DNA from: Aureimonas pseudogalii | GTDB lineage: Bacteria > Pseudomonadota > Alphaproteobacteria > Rhizobiales > Rhizobiaceae | Assembly (NCBI RefSeq): GCF_014196835.1 | Contig: NZ_JACIEK010000001.1 | Span: forward strand, 62,001-126,000 | Direction of reading: 5' to 3' | Length of the DNA: 64,000 nucleotides | Shown: piece by piece, positions 44,813 through 53,057 of the stretch | How positions within the stretch are numbered: the first letter of the stretch is position 1 | Layout: the number at the start of each line of letters is the position of its first letter | Made by a program: the position numbers and the translations under genes | Notes under the pieces: generated by a model | What the model was told of the DNA's origin: nothing | Databases searched by the model: none | What the model saw: the letters and a program-made list of their open reading frames with translations, nothing else

Positions 44813-45481
44813 ATGATCCGCAGCGAGGCCGACATCGCCGAGGCTCTGGACGAGCTGCTGCGGCTCGATCCGCGGCTCGCCGCGATCGCGGCGACCGCCG
44901 GCCCCTTGCCGCTGCGCCGTCTGCCGGCGGGCTTGCGGGGTCTCCTGCGCACGCTGATGGGCCAGCAGGTCTCCATCGCGAGCGCCGACGCGATCTTCGC
45001 GCGCTTCGCCTCCCTCGTCGATCTCGACGATCCCCATGCGATCCTCGCGGCGCCCGAGGAGACCTTTCGCGCCGCCGGCCTGTCGCGCGCCAAGCAGCAG
45101 ACGGCGCTCGCGGTCGCCGAGGCGATTCGCGACGGGCGGCTCGATCTCGCCCGCGTCGAGGCCGGGCCCTCGCCGGCGGGGATCGCCGAGCTCGTGGCGG
45201 TGCGCGGCATCGGACGCTGGACGGCCGAATGCCACCTCCTCTTCGCCGCCGGCCATCGCGACGTCTTCCCTGCCGGCGATCTCGCCCTCCAAGTGGCGGT
45301 GTCGCATGCTCTCTCGCTGGAGGGGCGAATCAGCGAGAGGGCGCTGGCGACCATGGCCGCCCTCTGGAGCCCGGTGCGCTCGGCGGCCGCGCGCCTGTTC
45401 TGGGCACACTACCGCACGGTCACCCGGCGCTCCGCGGTGCCCGGCGCGGTCCCAGCCGGCTCCGGTGGCGCCGAGGGTTGA
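44813..45481 (+). CDS. DNA-3-methyladenine glycosylase (AlkA-like)
   Basis: Base-excision glycosylase of 222 aa that removes alkylated purines. It has the HhH-GPD fold: LRGLLRTLMGQQVSIASADAIF, the hairpin AELVAVRGIGRWTAECHLL and catalytic Asp156 in FPAGDLALQ. It lacks the N-terminal beta domain of E. coli AlkA, so it is the short AlkA/Mag form common in alphaproteobacteria. Divergent from gluQ, 41 bases between start codons. Confidence 0.9.
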   Translation: MIRSEADIAEALDELLRLDPRLAAIAATAGPLPLRRLPAGLRGLLRTLMGQQVSIASADAIFARFASLVDLDDPHAILAAPEETFRAAGLSRAKQQTALAVAEAIRDGRLDLARVEAGPSPAGIAELVAVRGIGRWTAECHLLFAAGHRDVFPAGDLALQVAVSHALSLEGRISERALATMAALWSPVRSAAARLFWAHYRTVTRRSAVPGAVPAGSGGAEG

Positions 45482-45565
45482 ACCCATGGGGCGAGGCTGC
45501 GGCAGGTCGGCGCGGCGCGGCTGTGCATCGCAGCCCCTAAGCCGTTCTGACGGCTTCACAAAGGC

Positions 45566-45585
45566 GACACGATAGGACACGATAG
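45566..45585. repeat. Tandem pair of GACACGATAG
   Basis: Two adjacent identical 10-base units, in the 194-base gap upstream of the HNH gene. Its role is unknown; it could be chance or a binding site. Confidence 0.4.
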
Positions 45586-45616
45586 TGCAGACGCATTTGA
45601 AACGAGCATGAGCATA

Positions 45617-45650
45617 CGGTTCGCAAGACCGGCTCCCGTTTTGCGAACCG
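45617..45650. repeat. Intergenic palindrome before the HNH gene
   Basis: Perfect 10-bp stem CGGTTCGCAA/TTGCGAACCG with a 14-nt loop GACCGGCTCCCGTT, preceded by GAGCATGAGCAT. The loop and flanking AGCAT resemble palindromic repeats common between genes in Rhizobiales. It could also shape the 5' end of the HNH mRNA, since the start codon is 26 bases on. Confidence 0.5.
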
Positions 45651-45675
45651 CTGCCTTGCGTGAAGGAGAGTATCC

Positions 45676-46236
45676 TTGACGATCGCAGTGCAGTCCACCT
45701 TGTCGCCGGCGCTCGTCCTGAACGCGGACTTTCGGCCGCTCTCCTACTACCCGCTCTCGCTGTGGTCGTGGCAGGATGCGATCAAGGCCGTCTTCCTCGA
45801 CCGCGTGACCATCCTCGCGGAATACGACCGGGCCGTCCACAGCCCCAGCTTCTCCATGCGACTGCCTTCGGTCGTCTGTCTCAAGACCTACATCCGCCCC
45901 TCGCGCCACCCCGCCTTCACGCGCTTCAACGTGTTCCTGCGCGATCGCTTCCAGTGCCAGTATTGCGGCTCGCCGCACGATCTCACCTTCGACCACGTCA
46001 TCCCCCGCTCGCGCGGCGGCCTGACGACTTGGGAGAACGTCATCACGGCCTGCTCGCCCTGCAACCTCAAGAAGGGTGGGCTGATGCCGAGGGACGCGGG
46101 TATGCATCCCCACCAGCCGGCCTACCAACCCACCGTGCATGATCTCCACAACAACGGCCGGCTGTTTCCGCCCAACTTCCTGCACGAGAGCTGGCTCGAC
46201 TATCTCTACTGGGATTCCGAACTCGATCCCGAATAG
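45676..46236 (+). CDS. HNH endonuclease
   Basis: HNH nuclease-like protein of 186 aa conserved as a chromosomal gene in alphaproteobacteria; its cellular task is unknown, and it is not part of a restriction or phage cluster here. The zinc-binding pairs are Cys94-Cys97 (CQYCG) and Cys126-Cys129 (CSPCN), with the HNH core DLTFDHVIPRSRGG (His107) and Asn130. The N-terminus reads ALVLNADFRPLSYYPLSLWSW. The start is TTG with AAGGAGAG five bases upstream, which fixes it. A terminator follows. Confidence 0.9.
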   Translation: MTIAVQSTLSPALVLNADFRPLSYYPLSLWSWQDAIKAVFLDRVTILAEYDRAVHSPSFSMRLPSVVCLKTYIRPSRHPAFTRFNVFLRDRFQCQYCGSPHDLTFDHVIPRSRGGLTTWENVITACSPCNLKKGGLMPRDAGMHPHQPAYQPTVHDLHNNGRLFPPNFLHESWLDYLYWDSELDPE

Positions 46237-46274
46237 GCCCTGCAAGACGCTGAAGAGCGCTCGCGGGGTTTTTT
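46237..46274 (+). terminator. Rho-independent terminator after the HNH gene
   Basis: An imperfect stem pairing CCCTGC with GCGGGG, with CGCT/AGCG inside, followed by six T (46269-46274), starting directly after the HNH stop codon. Confidence 0.6.
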
Positions 46275-46320
46275 GTCGGGAACTTCGCCGAACGCCGGTG
46301 TCGGGACGGAGCGCTTCCGC

Positions 46321-46848
46321 TCAGGCGAACCGGTCGCCGCGCGTCAGCGCCGCGCGCAACGCAACGGCCGCGAAGAGCGCGGCGAGGATGGCGTTCCAAC
46401 CGGCGAGCGACAGCCCGAGAATGCGCAGCGCAGCCTCGGAACACGACGGCGCATGGACCGAATCGAGCGTCGAGAGGAGATCGCCCGTGAGATCGACCGG
46501 CGCCGCCATCGCGCAGTCGGTCGGGCCGGCCCACAACGCCCATTCGACGCCGGCATGGTAGATGCCGAGGCCCATACCCCAGAGCATCAGCCCGCCTACC
46601 ACCAGCAGCAGCCCGCGCACCACCGGCGCGGGCGCGCGCAGAAGACGCGCCAGGAGCGCCGCCAGCGCCAGGGGGATGGCGAGATAGTAGGGCGTGCGCT
46701 GCTCCAGGCAGAGCGCGCAGGGAATGTAGCCGCCGACATGCTGGAACAGGAGCGCACCGCCGACCGTCGCCGACATGCCCGCCACCAGCAGGAGGGACGC
46801 CAGCGTCTGGCGGAAGCCGCAGGGCTTGCGCAGCATCGAATGCTCCAT
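46321..46848 (-). CDS. dsbB: Disulfide bond formation protein B
   Basis: Four-helix inner-membrane protein (175 aa) that reoxidises DsbA using ubiquinone. The first redox pair is CALC at Cys44-Cys47 after helix one, and the second pair is Cys112 and Cys136 in the second periplasmic loop (PTDCAMAAP and APSCSEAA). I chose the ATG that follows GGGACGAG rather than an upstream GTG seven codons earlier. No dsbA is in the window. Convergent with the HNH gene. Confidence 0.9.
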   Translation of the reverse strand: MEHSMLRKPCGFRQTLASLLLVAGMSATVGGALLFQHVGGYIPCALCLEQRTPYYLAIPLALAALLARLLRAPAPVVRGLLLVVGGLMLWGMGLGIYHAGVEWALWAGPTDCAMAAPVDLTGDLLSTLDSVHAPSCSEAALRILGLSLAGWNAILAALFAAVALRAALTRGDRFA

Positions 46849-47027
46849 CGTCTCGTCCCGGTCTGACACCAGCCTGCGCCCAACCGCTCATCGCCGCGGT
46901 CTTGCCGCCGGGCTCTAGCACAGGCGTCGGCGGGATTCACCGGTGCGATCGGCGACGATGCCTCCGGCGCTGGACGGCTCCCCGCATTCATGGCATGAAA
47001 CGGCGTCCCGACCCCTATGTCGGGCAT

Positions 47028-47112
47028 GCGGGCGTGGTGGAATTGGTAGACGCGCCGGACTCAAAATCCGGTTCCGCAAGGAGTGTCGGTTCGACCCCGA
47101 CCGCCCGCACCA
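47028..47112 (+). tRNA. tRNA-Leu (anticodon CAA)
   Basis: 85-base tRNA with encoded CCA. The acceptor stem pairs GCGGGCG with CGCCCGC; D-arm TGGTGGAATTGGTAGACGC; anticodon stem CCGGA/TCCGG with loop CTCAAAA, so the anticodon at 47062-47064 is CAA (codon TTG). The long variable arm TTCCGCAAGGAGT marks a class II tRNA, and the T-arm has GGTTCGACC. No attachment-site duplication or integrase is visible nearby. Confidence 0.96.
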
Positions 47113-47326
47113 GCCTCGAATTCGCTCCCGTCCGTCAGGACGAATGCCGTAGCCCTCCCATCGCCACTCGAATATCTCGGGCAATCGACCCTCGGCGGTT
47201 TTTCTAGCTTTCGCGGCTCGTTCGCGTCGCGGTGCTTGCGAGGCATGCCTCTGGCAGAGTGGCGGGACGGCCGGTCTCGGGCAAACATCTGCGTCGGGCA
47301 TGGTGGCAGCCGCCATGCTTGACGCC

Positions 47327-48121
47327 TCAAAGAAAACGGTAATGCGCGGCGCGGGCGACGAGTTGCGCCCGGTTGCGGGCGCCGAGCTTCCGGGCGGCCG
47401 AGTTCAGATGCATGGTGACGGTGGGCGCGGAGCGGTCGATCTTCAGCGAGATCTCCTTGGCCGACAGGCCGTCGGCCGAGAAGCGGACGCATTCGCGCTC
47501 GCGCGGCGTCAGGCGCACGGCGCGCGACTGCCGTTCGCTCTCGCCGAACAGCGGCTCGATCGCAGCGTGGACGGCGTGGGCGAGCAGCGCGAAGTCGGCC
47601 AGATGCTCCTGCGCCTCGCGGTCGAAATCGGCCGCCGCGTCGTGCCGGATGCCGGTGACAGTGGCGCAGTCGCCGCGCAGGAGATGGATCGGCACGGTCA
47701 TGCCGCAGGTGATGCGCGCGTCGTGGACGTAGTCGACCACCGGCGTGTGCACGTCGCTGAGCGCGCGGTTGAGCACCGTGCGTCCGTCGCTGCGATAGCT
47801 CCAGACGAAGGGCTGCGGGCTGCGCAGCGCCAGATGCTGTACGGGGTCGATCTGGTAGAAGCCGCTGGACGACCAGAGCTCGGCCATGTCGGGCGGCACG
47901 TCGCGCATGCCGAAGAAGGACGGGGTGATCAGGTTCCCGTCGTGGCTGAAGGCGACGGGCGTGTAGTCGTAGATGAGAGCGGTGAGACCGAGATGGCTCA
48001 TCGCCACGTGGGCTCGGTCGAGCTTGCCGTCGATCCCGGCGACCCCCTGCAGGCTCTCCTCGAACTCCGAAACGTGCCAAGCCATCAAGAGTTTGCCCAA
48101 GACTGCCAATCGATGCAGCAT
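47327..48121 (-). CDS. LuxR-type solo regulator, plant-signal (PipR/OryR/NesR) class
   Basis: Quorum-sensing-type regulator of 264 aa: an autoinducer-binding domain (about residues 20-185) and a LuxR helix-turn-helix (residues 204-258, LTPRERECVRFSADGLSAKEIS). No luxI is near. Numbering by TraR, the pocket has Met79 at position 57, Trp83 at 61, Asp92-Pro93 at 70-71 and Trp107 at 85. Canonical AHL receptors have Trp57 and Tyr61; Met57 with Trp61 is the signature of plant-associated LuxR solos, which respond to plant-derived ethanolamine-type compounds. It faces a proline-iminopeptidase gene, as in those systems. The start is uncertain: ATG at 48121 or 48085; neither has a strong ribosome site. 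Ligand identity is inferred. Confidence 0.88.
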   Translation of the reverse strand: MLHRLAVLGKLLMAWHVSEFEESLQGVAGIDGKLDRAHVAMSHLGLTALIYDYTPVAFSHDGNLITPSFFGMRDVPPDMAELWSSSGFYQIDPVQHLALRSPQPFVWSYRSDGRTVLNRALSDVHTPVVDYVHDARITCGMTVPIHLLRGDCATVTGIRHDAAADFDREAQEHLADFALLAHAVHAAIEPLFGESERQSRAVRLTPRERECVRFSADGLSAKEISLKIDRSAPTVTMHLNSAARKLGARNRAQLVARAAHYRFL

Positions 48122-48163
48122 GTTCACATTTTGTGCGCTGCGCTTCAAGATGCTCCAGATACG

Positions 48164-48183
48164 ACCTATCGATTCTGATAGCT
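48164..48183. promoter_or_regulatory. lux-box-like 20-bp dyad
   Basis: ACCTATCGATTCTGATAGCT, a dyad with six of seven outer positions matching (ACCTATC/GATAGCT). Length and the ACCT start fit the lux box (ACCTGTA...). It lies between the divergent regulator and hydrolase genes, centred about 45 bases before the transcript start predicted from TATGGT at 48207-48212, where activators of this family bind. Confidence 0.58.
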
Positions 48184-48248
48184 TTCGCACAGCCGCCACC
48201 CGACCCTATGGTTCGCGGCAACGAAGGCAGCCGGGATGGAACCGCCGC

Positions 48249-49142
48249 ATGTGGCGCGAGATCGAACCAGACGAGACGAAGCGGGTCGCGGTCGAGGGCG
48301 GCGAGGTCGTCACCTACTCGTTCGGGTCGGGCGACGACGTGGTGCTGCTGCTCAATGGCGGTCCGGGCCTGCCCTGCGACTACCTGCGCGACAGCCATTC
48401 CTGCCTGATCGACCACAGCTACCGCGTGGTCGCCTTCGATCAGCTCGGCACCGGGCGCTCCGACCGGCCGACCGACCCCGCGCTCTGGACGATCACCCGC
48501 TATGTCGGCGAGGTAGAGGCCGTCCGGCAGGCGCTGGGTCTCGGTAAGGTCCATTTGATCGGCCAGTCCTGGGGCGGCTGGCTCTCGGTGGAATACGCGC
48601 TGACGCACCCCGAGGCGCTGCGCACGCTGGTGCTAGAGAACACCGCGGCCGACATCCCCCATCTCGTCGGCGAGCTCGACCGATTGCGCGAGGCGCTGGG
48701 TTCGGAGACGGTGGCGATGATGCAGCGCCACGAGGCCGAGGGCACGCTCGACCATCCCGAATATCAGGCCGCTATCACCGTCCTCAACTACCGCCACGTC
48801 TGCCGTCTCGCCGAGTGGCCGGCGCCGGTGAGGCGCTCGCTGGACGACTGGAACATGGGTCCCTACGAGACGATCCAGGGGCCGAACGAGTTCACCTACA
48901 CCGGCAATCTCAAGGACTGGAACCGGGTGCCCGACATGCACCGGATCAAAGTGCCGACGCTCATCACCGTCGGCCAGCACGACGAACTGACGCCGGCCTG
49001 CGCCCTGCGCATGAAGCAGGCGCTTCCCGATGCCGAGCTGAAGGTCTTTCCCAACTCCAGCCACATGCCCTTCTTCGAGGAGCCGGCGGCGTTCTTTCCG
49101 GTGCTCGTCGATTTCCTGGCGCGGCGCGGCGGCCGCGCATGA
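48249..49142 (+). CDS. pip: Proline iminopeptidase-family alpha/beta hydrolase
   Basis: Alpha/beta hydrolase of 297 aa in the proline iminopeptidase (S33) family, which removes N-terminal proline or hydrolyses small amides. The oxyanion loop is GGPG at residues 37-40, the nucleophile elbow is GQSWGG with Ser107, and Asp245 (GQHDELTP) and His272 (NSSHMPFFE) complete the triad. It is divergent from the LuxR solo and is the first gene of a row leading into a peptide ABC importer. In plant-associated bacteria pip genes beside such regulators are their direct targets. The natural substrate is unknown and may be a plant amide rather than a peptide. Confidence 0.88.
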   Translation: MWREIEPDETKRVAVEGGEVVTYSFGSGDDVVLLLNGGPGLPCDYLRDSHSCLIDHSYRVVAFDQLGTGRSDRPTDPALWTITRYVGEVEAVRQALGLGKVHLIGQSWGGWLSVEYALTHPEALRTLVLENTAADIPHLVGELDRLREALGSETVAMMQRHEAEGTLDHPEYQAAITVLNYRHVCRLAEWPAPVRRSLDDWNMGPYETIQGPNEFTYTGNLKDWNRVPDMHRIKVPTLITVGQHDELTPACALRMKQALPDAELKVFPNSSHMPFFEEPAAFFPVLVDFLARRGGRA

Positions 49143-49202
49143 ACACGCCGGCTGGGCTCACCGACGGCGGCGCGACGCCTTCCGGCTACACGGACTGACG
49201 CG

Positions 49203-50141
49203 ATGCATCGCTACCGTTTCGTCCTCGCCCGGCCGTTCCAGCTTATCCCGGTGCTCCTCGGCATCAGCATCGTCACATTCGTGCTGGTCCGCTCGATTCC
49301 CGGCGACCCCGCCCGCCTCATCCTCGGCACGCGCGCGACGCCCGAGGCGCTGGCACGCGTACGCGCCCAGTTCGGCCTCGATGCCCCGCTCTGGACCCAG
49401 TATTTCTACTTCCTGAAGAACCTCGGCGCCGGCGAGATGGGTCGCTCCATCCTCTACAAGGTGGACGTTCTCGGCCTCATCGCCGCCCGCATCGAGCCGA
49501 CGCTGGTGCTGGTGGCCGGGGCCGTCGTGCTCTCGCTCCTCATCTGCGTGCCGATGGCGGCGCTCGCCGCGCGTCGGCGCGGCGGCGCGGTCGATCAGGG
49601 CGTGCGCTTCGTCTCGACGATGGGTCTCGGCCTGCCGAACTTCTGGCTGGCGATCATGCTCATCATCCTGTTCTCGGTGACCCTCGGCTGGTTTCCCGTC
49701 TCGGGCTACGGCCAGACGCTCGGCGACAAGCTGCACCACATGGTGCTGCCCTGGGCGACGATCGCGCTCTCGCTCTCGGCGGTGCTGACGCGCAGCCTGC
49801 GCGCCACGCTGGTGGCCGAGATGCAGTCGGACGTCGCGCTGGCCGCCCGCGCCCGCGGCCTGCCCGAGGGCGTCATCTTCCGCCGCCACGTGCTGCCGAA
49901 CTCGATCCTGCCGACGCTCAACCTCCTCGCCGTCAACATCGGCTGGCTGATCGGCGGCACGGTGGTGGTGGAGCAGGTCTTCGCCATTCCCGGCATGGGA
50001 CAGCTCCTGGTGCGGGCGATCTTCTCGCGCGACTACATGGTGGTGCAGGGCGTCGCCATGGTTTTTGCGGTGGCCACCGTTCTCGTCAACTTCCTCGCCG
50101 ACATCCTCACCGTCACCGCCGACCCGCGGGTGAAGCTATGA
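49203..50141 (+). CDS. Dipeptide/oligopeptide ABC transporter permease (DppB type)
   Basis: Inner-membrane permease of 312 aa with about six helices. The N-terminal FQLIPVLLGISIVTFVLVRSIPGDPARL is the DppB/OppB hallmark, and the EAA loop that contacts the ATPases is ARGLPEGVIFRRHVLPNSILP. GTVVVEQVFAIPGMGQLL is another family block. It begins 60 bases after pip and overlaps the next permease by ATGA, so all five transport genes are translationally chained. Substrate is probably a small peptide or peptide-like plant compound. Confidence 0.92.
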   Translation: MHRYRFVLARPFQLIPVLLGISIVTFVLVRSIPGDPARLILGTRATPEALARVRAQFGLDAPLWTQYFYFLKNLGAGEMGRSILYKVDVLGLIAARIEPTLVLVAGAVVLSLLICVPMAALAARRRGGAVDQGVRFVSTMGLGLPNFWLAIMLIILFSVTLGWFPVSGYGQTLGDKLHHMVLPWATIALSLSAVLTRSLRATLVAEMQSDVALAARARGLPEGVIFRRHVLPNSILPTLNLLAVNIGWLIGGTVVVEQVFAIPGMGQLLVRAIFSRDYMVVQGVAMVFAVATVLVNFLADILTVTADPRVKL

Positions 50142-51007
50142 GCGCCGCGCTTCCCGTGCCGACGCTCGCGCCGCTGCTGCCGGCCAGCCGCTCGCGGCGC
50201 ATCGCCGGCCTGCCCGCACCGCTGCTAGCGGGCGCCGCGATGCTGGCGCTGTTCCTGGCGCTGGCGCTGCTGGCGCCGGTCGTCGCGCCCTACGATCCGA
50301 TCTATCAGGATGCCACAGCGCGCCTCGCGCCGCCCTCGCTCGCCCATCCGTTCGGCACCGACAATTACGGCCGCGACATCCTCTCGCGCGTCCTCTTCGC
50401 CATCCGCATCGACCTGCAGCTCGCCGTCTTCGGCGTCGCCTTTCCCTTCGTCATCGGCACCATGGTCGGCACGGTCGCCGGCTATTTCGGCGGGATCGTC
50501 GACACCGTCTTCATGCGCATCGTCGACGTCGTGCTCGCCTTTCCCTTCCTCGTGCTGATGCTCGCGGTGATCACCATTCTCGGCCCCGGCCTGCAGAGCT
50601 TCTTCATCGCCATGGCGCTGGTCGGCTGGGTGTCCTACGCGCGGCTGGTGCGCGCGCAGATCCTCGTCCTCAAGGGCAGCGACTTCGCGGTTGCGGCCCG
50701 CTCGCTCGGCTTTTCCCACGCCCGCATCATGTTCCGCCATCTCCTGCCCAACGCGCTGACGGCCTCGATCGTCTTCGCCATGTCCGACTGCGTGCTCGTG
50801 CTCCTGTCGGGTGCGGCGATCTCCTATCTCGGCCTCGGCGTGCAGCCGCCCGCCGCCGAGTGGGGCATCATGGTGGCCGAGGGCCAGGGGTTCATTTCGC
50901 GGGCCTGGTGGATCTCGGCCTTTCCGGGCCTCGCCATCGTGACCCTCGCCTTCGCCTTCAGCCTCGTCGCCGACGGTCTCGGCGAGTGGCTGGGACGACG
51001 CGCATGA
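50138..51007 (+). CDS. Dipeptide/oligopeptide ABC transporter permease (DppC type)
   Basis: Second permease (289 aa), partner of the preceding one. The N-terminal OppC segment LALLAPVVAPYDPIYQDATARLAPPSLAHPFGTDNYGRDILSRVL region is typical, with HPFGTDNYGRDILSR the family signature. The EAA loop is ARSLGFSHARIMFRHLLPNAL. Six helices are expected. It overlaps its neighbours on both sides by ATGA. Confidence 0.93.
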   Translation: MSAALPVPTLAPLLPASRSRRIAGLPAPLLAGAAMLALFLALALLAPVVAPYDPIYQDATARLAPPSLAHPFGTDNYGRDILSRVLFAIRIDLQLAVFGVAFPFVIGTMVGTVAGYFGGIVDTVFMRIVDVVLAFPFLVLMLAVITILGPGLQSFFIAMALVGWVSYARLVRAQILVLKGSDFAVAARSLGFSHARIMFRHLLPNALTASIVFAMSDCVLVLLSGAAISYLGLGVQPPAAEWGIMVAEGQGFISRAWWISAFPGLAIVTLAFAFSLVADGLGEWLGRRA

Positions 51008-51999
51008 GCGCCGCGCTCGAGATCGAGGGCCTCACCGTCGCCAGCCGCGACGCCGCCGGCGAGCGGCGTATCGTCGACGACCTGTCGTTCCGGCTGGAAG
51101 CCGGCGAGATCCTCGGGCTCGTCGGCGAGAGCGGCTCGGGCAAGACGGTCGCCTGCCGCGCCCTCATGCGCCTGCTGCCGGCTTCGCTCGCGATCTCCGC
51201 GCGCCGGATCGTGATCGACGGGCGCGAGGTCTGCAACCTCCCTGAATCCGAGTTCGCCAGACTGCGCGGGCGCGAGATCGGCATGATCTTCCAGAACCCG
51301 GCGAGCCATCTCGATCCGGTGATGCGCATCGGCGAGCAGATCGCCGAGACCGTCCGCCACGTGCGCGGCGTCTCGCGGCGCGAGGCGGCGCGCGAGAGCG
51401 TCGATCTCCTGCGCCAGGTCGGCATTCCCGATCCCGAACGCCGCGCGGCGAGCTTCACGCACGAATTTTCCGGTGGCATGCGCCAGCGCGCGATGATCGC
51501 CGTGGCGCTCGCCTCGAACCCGAAAATCTTGATCGCCGACGAGCCGACCACCGCGCTCGACGTCACCGTGCAAGCTCAGATCCTGCGGCTCCTTCTCGAC
51601 CTGCGCGACCGGCGCGGCCTGTCGATCGTCTTCATTACGCATGATCTCGGCGTCGTCTCGCAGCTCTGCGACCGCATCGCGGTGCTCTATGCCGGCCGGC
51701 TCTGCGAGATCGGCCCCAAGCGCGATGTGCTGCTGGCGCCGCGCCACCCCTATGCCGCCGGGCTCGTCGCGTGCCAGCCGGCGGCCAGCACCGGCGCACG
51801 GCGCCTGCGCACGATCGAAGGCCAGCCGCCGTCCGCCGGCGCCATGCCGGAAGGCTGCCGCTTCCATCCGCGCTGCCCGCGGGCCGCGGACGACTGCCGC
51901 ACCCGCCAGCCGCCGCTGGAAAGCATGGGTGCCGACCACGCCATCGCCTGCTTCCACCCGCTCGCCGCGCCGGCGCCCCGTGGGGAGATCGCCGCATGA
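51004..51999 (+). CDS. Oligopeptide ABC transporter ATPase (DppD type)
   Basis: ATPase of 331 aa. Walker A GESGSGKT is at residues 41-48, the signature is FSGGMRQRAMIAVALA, Walker B is ILIADEPTTALDVT and the H-loop is ITHDLGVVS. The C-terminal extension with CRFHPRCPRAADDC is the oligopeptide-ATPase motif that can hold an iron-sulfur cluster in relatives. Overlaps dppC-type and dppF-type genes by ATGA. Confidence 0.93.
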   Translation: MSAALEIEGLTVASRDAAGERRIVDDLSFRLEAGEILGLVGESGSGKTVACRALMRLLPASLAISARRIVIDGREVCNLPESEFARLRGREIGMIFQNPASHLDPVMRIGEQIAETVRHVRGVSRREAARESVDLLRQVGIPDPERRAASFTHEFSGGMRQRAMIAVALASNPKILIADEPTTALDVTVQAQILRLLLDLRDRRGLSIVFITHDLGVVSQLCDRIAVLYAGRLCEIGPKRDVLLAPRHPYAAGLVACQPAASTGARRLRTIEGQPPSAGAMPEGCRFHPRCPRAADDCRTRQPPLESMGADHAIACFHPLAAPAPRGEIAA

Positions 52000-53057
52000 G
52001 CGCCGTCTCCCCCGCGCCCGACACGATCCTCGAAGTCGACGACGTCGAGGTGCGCTTCGCCGCGCCCGGCGGCGGGCCGCTCGGCCTGCAGCGGCGCGAG
52101 GTGCGGGCCGTCAACGGCGTGTCGCTCACCGTTCGCCGCGGCGAAACGGTCGGCATCGTCGGCGAGAGCGGATCGGGCAAGTCGACGCTCGGGCGCGCCA
52201 TTCTCGGGCTCGACCGCGTGGCGCAGGGCCATGTCGTCTTCGACGGCATCAAGGTGTCCGACGGGCGTCGCGACGCGCTTCGCACCCTGCGCTCGCGCGC
52301 GGCCATGGTGTTTCAGGACCCCGCCAACTCCCTGAACCCGCGCCTGACGGTCGGCGAGACGCTGGCGGAGGTCCTGCGCGTCCACCACAAGACGAAGCGC
52401 GGCGGGGAAGCGGCGCGCGTCGCCGAGCTGCTGCGCCTCGTCGGGCTTGATCCCGCGCTGGCATCGCGGCGCCCGGCCGCGCTGTCGGGCGGCCAGTGCC
52501 AGCGCGTCGGCATCGCGCGGGCGTTCGCGGTGGAGCCCTCGCTCGTCATCGCCGACGAATGCGTCGCCGCGCTCGACGTGTCGATTCAGGGCCAGATCAT
52601 CAATCTCTTCCTCGACCTGAAGGACGAGATTGGCCTGACGCTGATCTTCATCGCACACGACCTCGCCATCGTGCGCCGGCTCTGCGACCGGGTGGCCGTG
52701 ATGTATCTCGGGCGCATCGTCGAGGAAGGCCCGACCGAGGCGATCTTCCGCGCGCCGCGCCACCCCTACACGGCCGCGCTGATCGCCGCGATCCCCGAGA
52801 TCGACCCCGATCTTGCCCTGCCCGAGGCGCCGATGGGCGGCGAGCCGCCGAGCCCGCTCGCCCTGCCGCCGGGCTGCGCCTTCCATCCGCGCTGCGCCTT
52901 TGCCGAAGACCGCTGCCGCGAGGGCCCGCCTCCGAGCCTTCGGCGCGCCGACGACCATGGCTGGGCCTGCATTCTCGAGCCCGGCACGCTCGCCGCCCCC
53001 GCGCGAAACGTCTCTCCCCTCCCCGCCTCCCAGCCCGAACACGAGGTTCACGCATGA
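51996..53057 (+). CDS. Oligopeptide ABC transporter ATPase (DppF type)
   Basis: Second ATPase (353 aa). Walker A GESGSGKS lies at residues 56-63, the signature is LSGGQCQRVGIARAF, Walker B is VIADECVAALDVS with Cys where Pro or Ala is more usual, and the H-loop is IAHDLAIV. The C-terminal cysteine motif is CAFHPRCAFAEDRC. It would form the nucleotide-binding heterodimer with the preceding ATPase. Ends in an ATGA overlap with the binding-protein gene. Confidence 0.93.
   Translation: MSAVSPAPDTILEVDDVEVRFAAPGGGPLGLQRREVRAVNGVSLTVRRGETVGIVGESGSGKSTLGRAILGLDRVAQGHVVFDGIKVSDGRRDALRTLRSRAAMVFQDPANSLNPRLTVGETLAEVLRVHHKTKRGGEAARVAELLRLVGLDPALASRRPAALSGGQCQRVGIARAFAVEPSLVIADECVAALDVSIQGQIINLFLDLKDEIGLTLIFIAHDLAIVRRLCDRVAVMYLGRIVEEGPTEAIFRAPRHPYTAALIAAIPEIDPDLALPEAPMGGEPPSPLALPPGCAFHPRCAFAEDRCREGPPPSLRRADDHGWACILEPGTLAAPARNVSPLPASQPEHEVHA

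Noticed and set aside
47113-47326. Attachment site or island boundary at tRNA-Leu
   Set aside because: No direct repeat of the tRNA 3' end, no integrase and no composition change were seen nearby.
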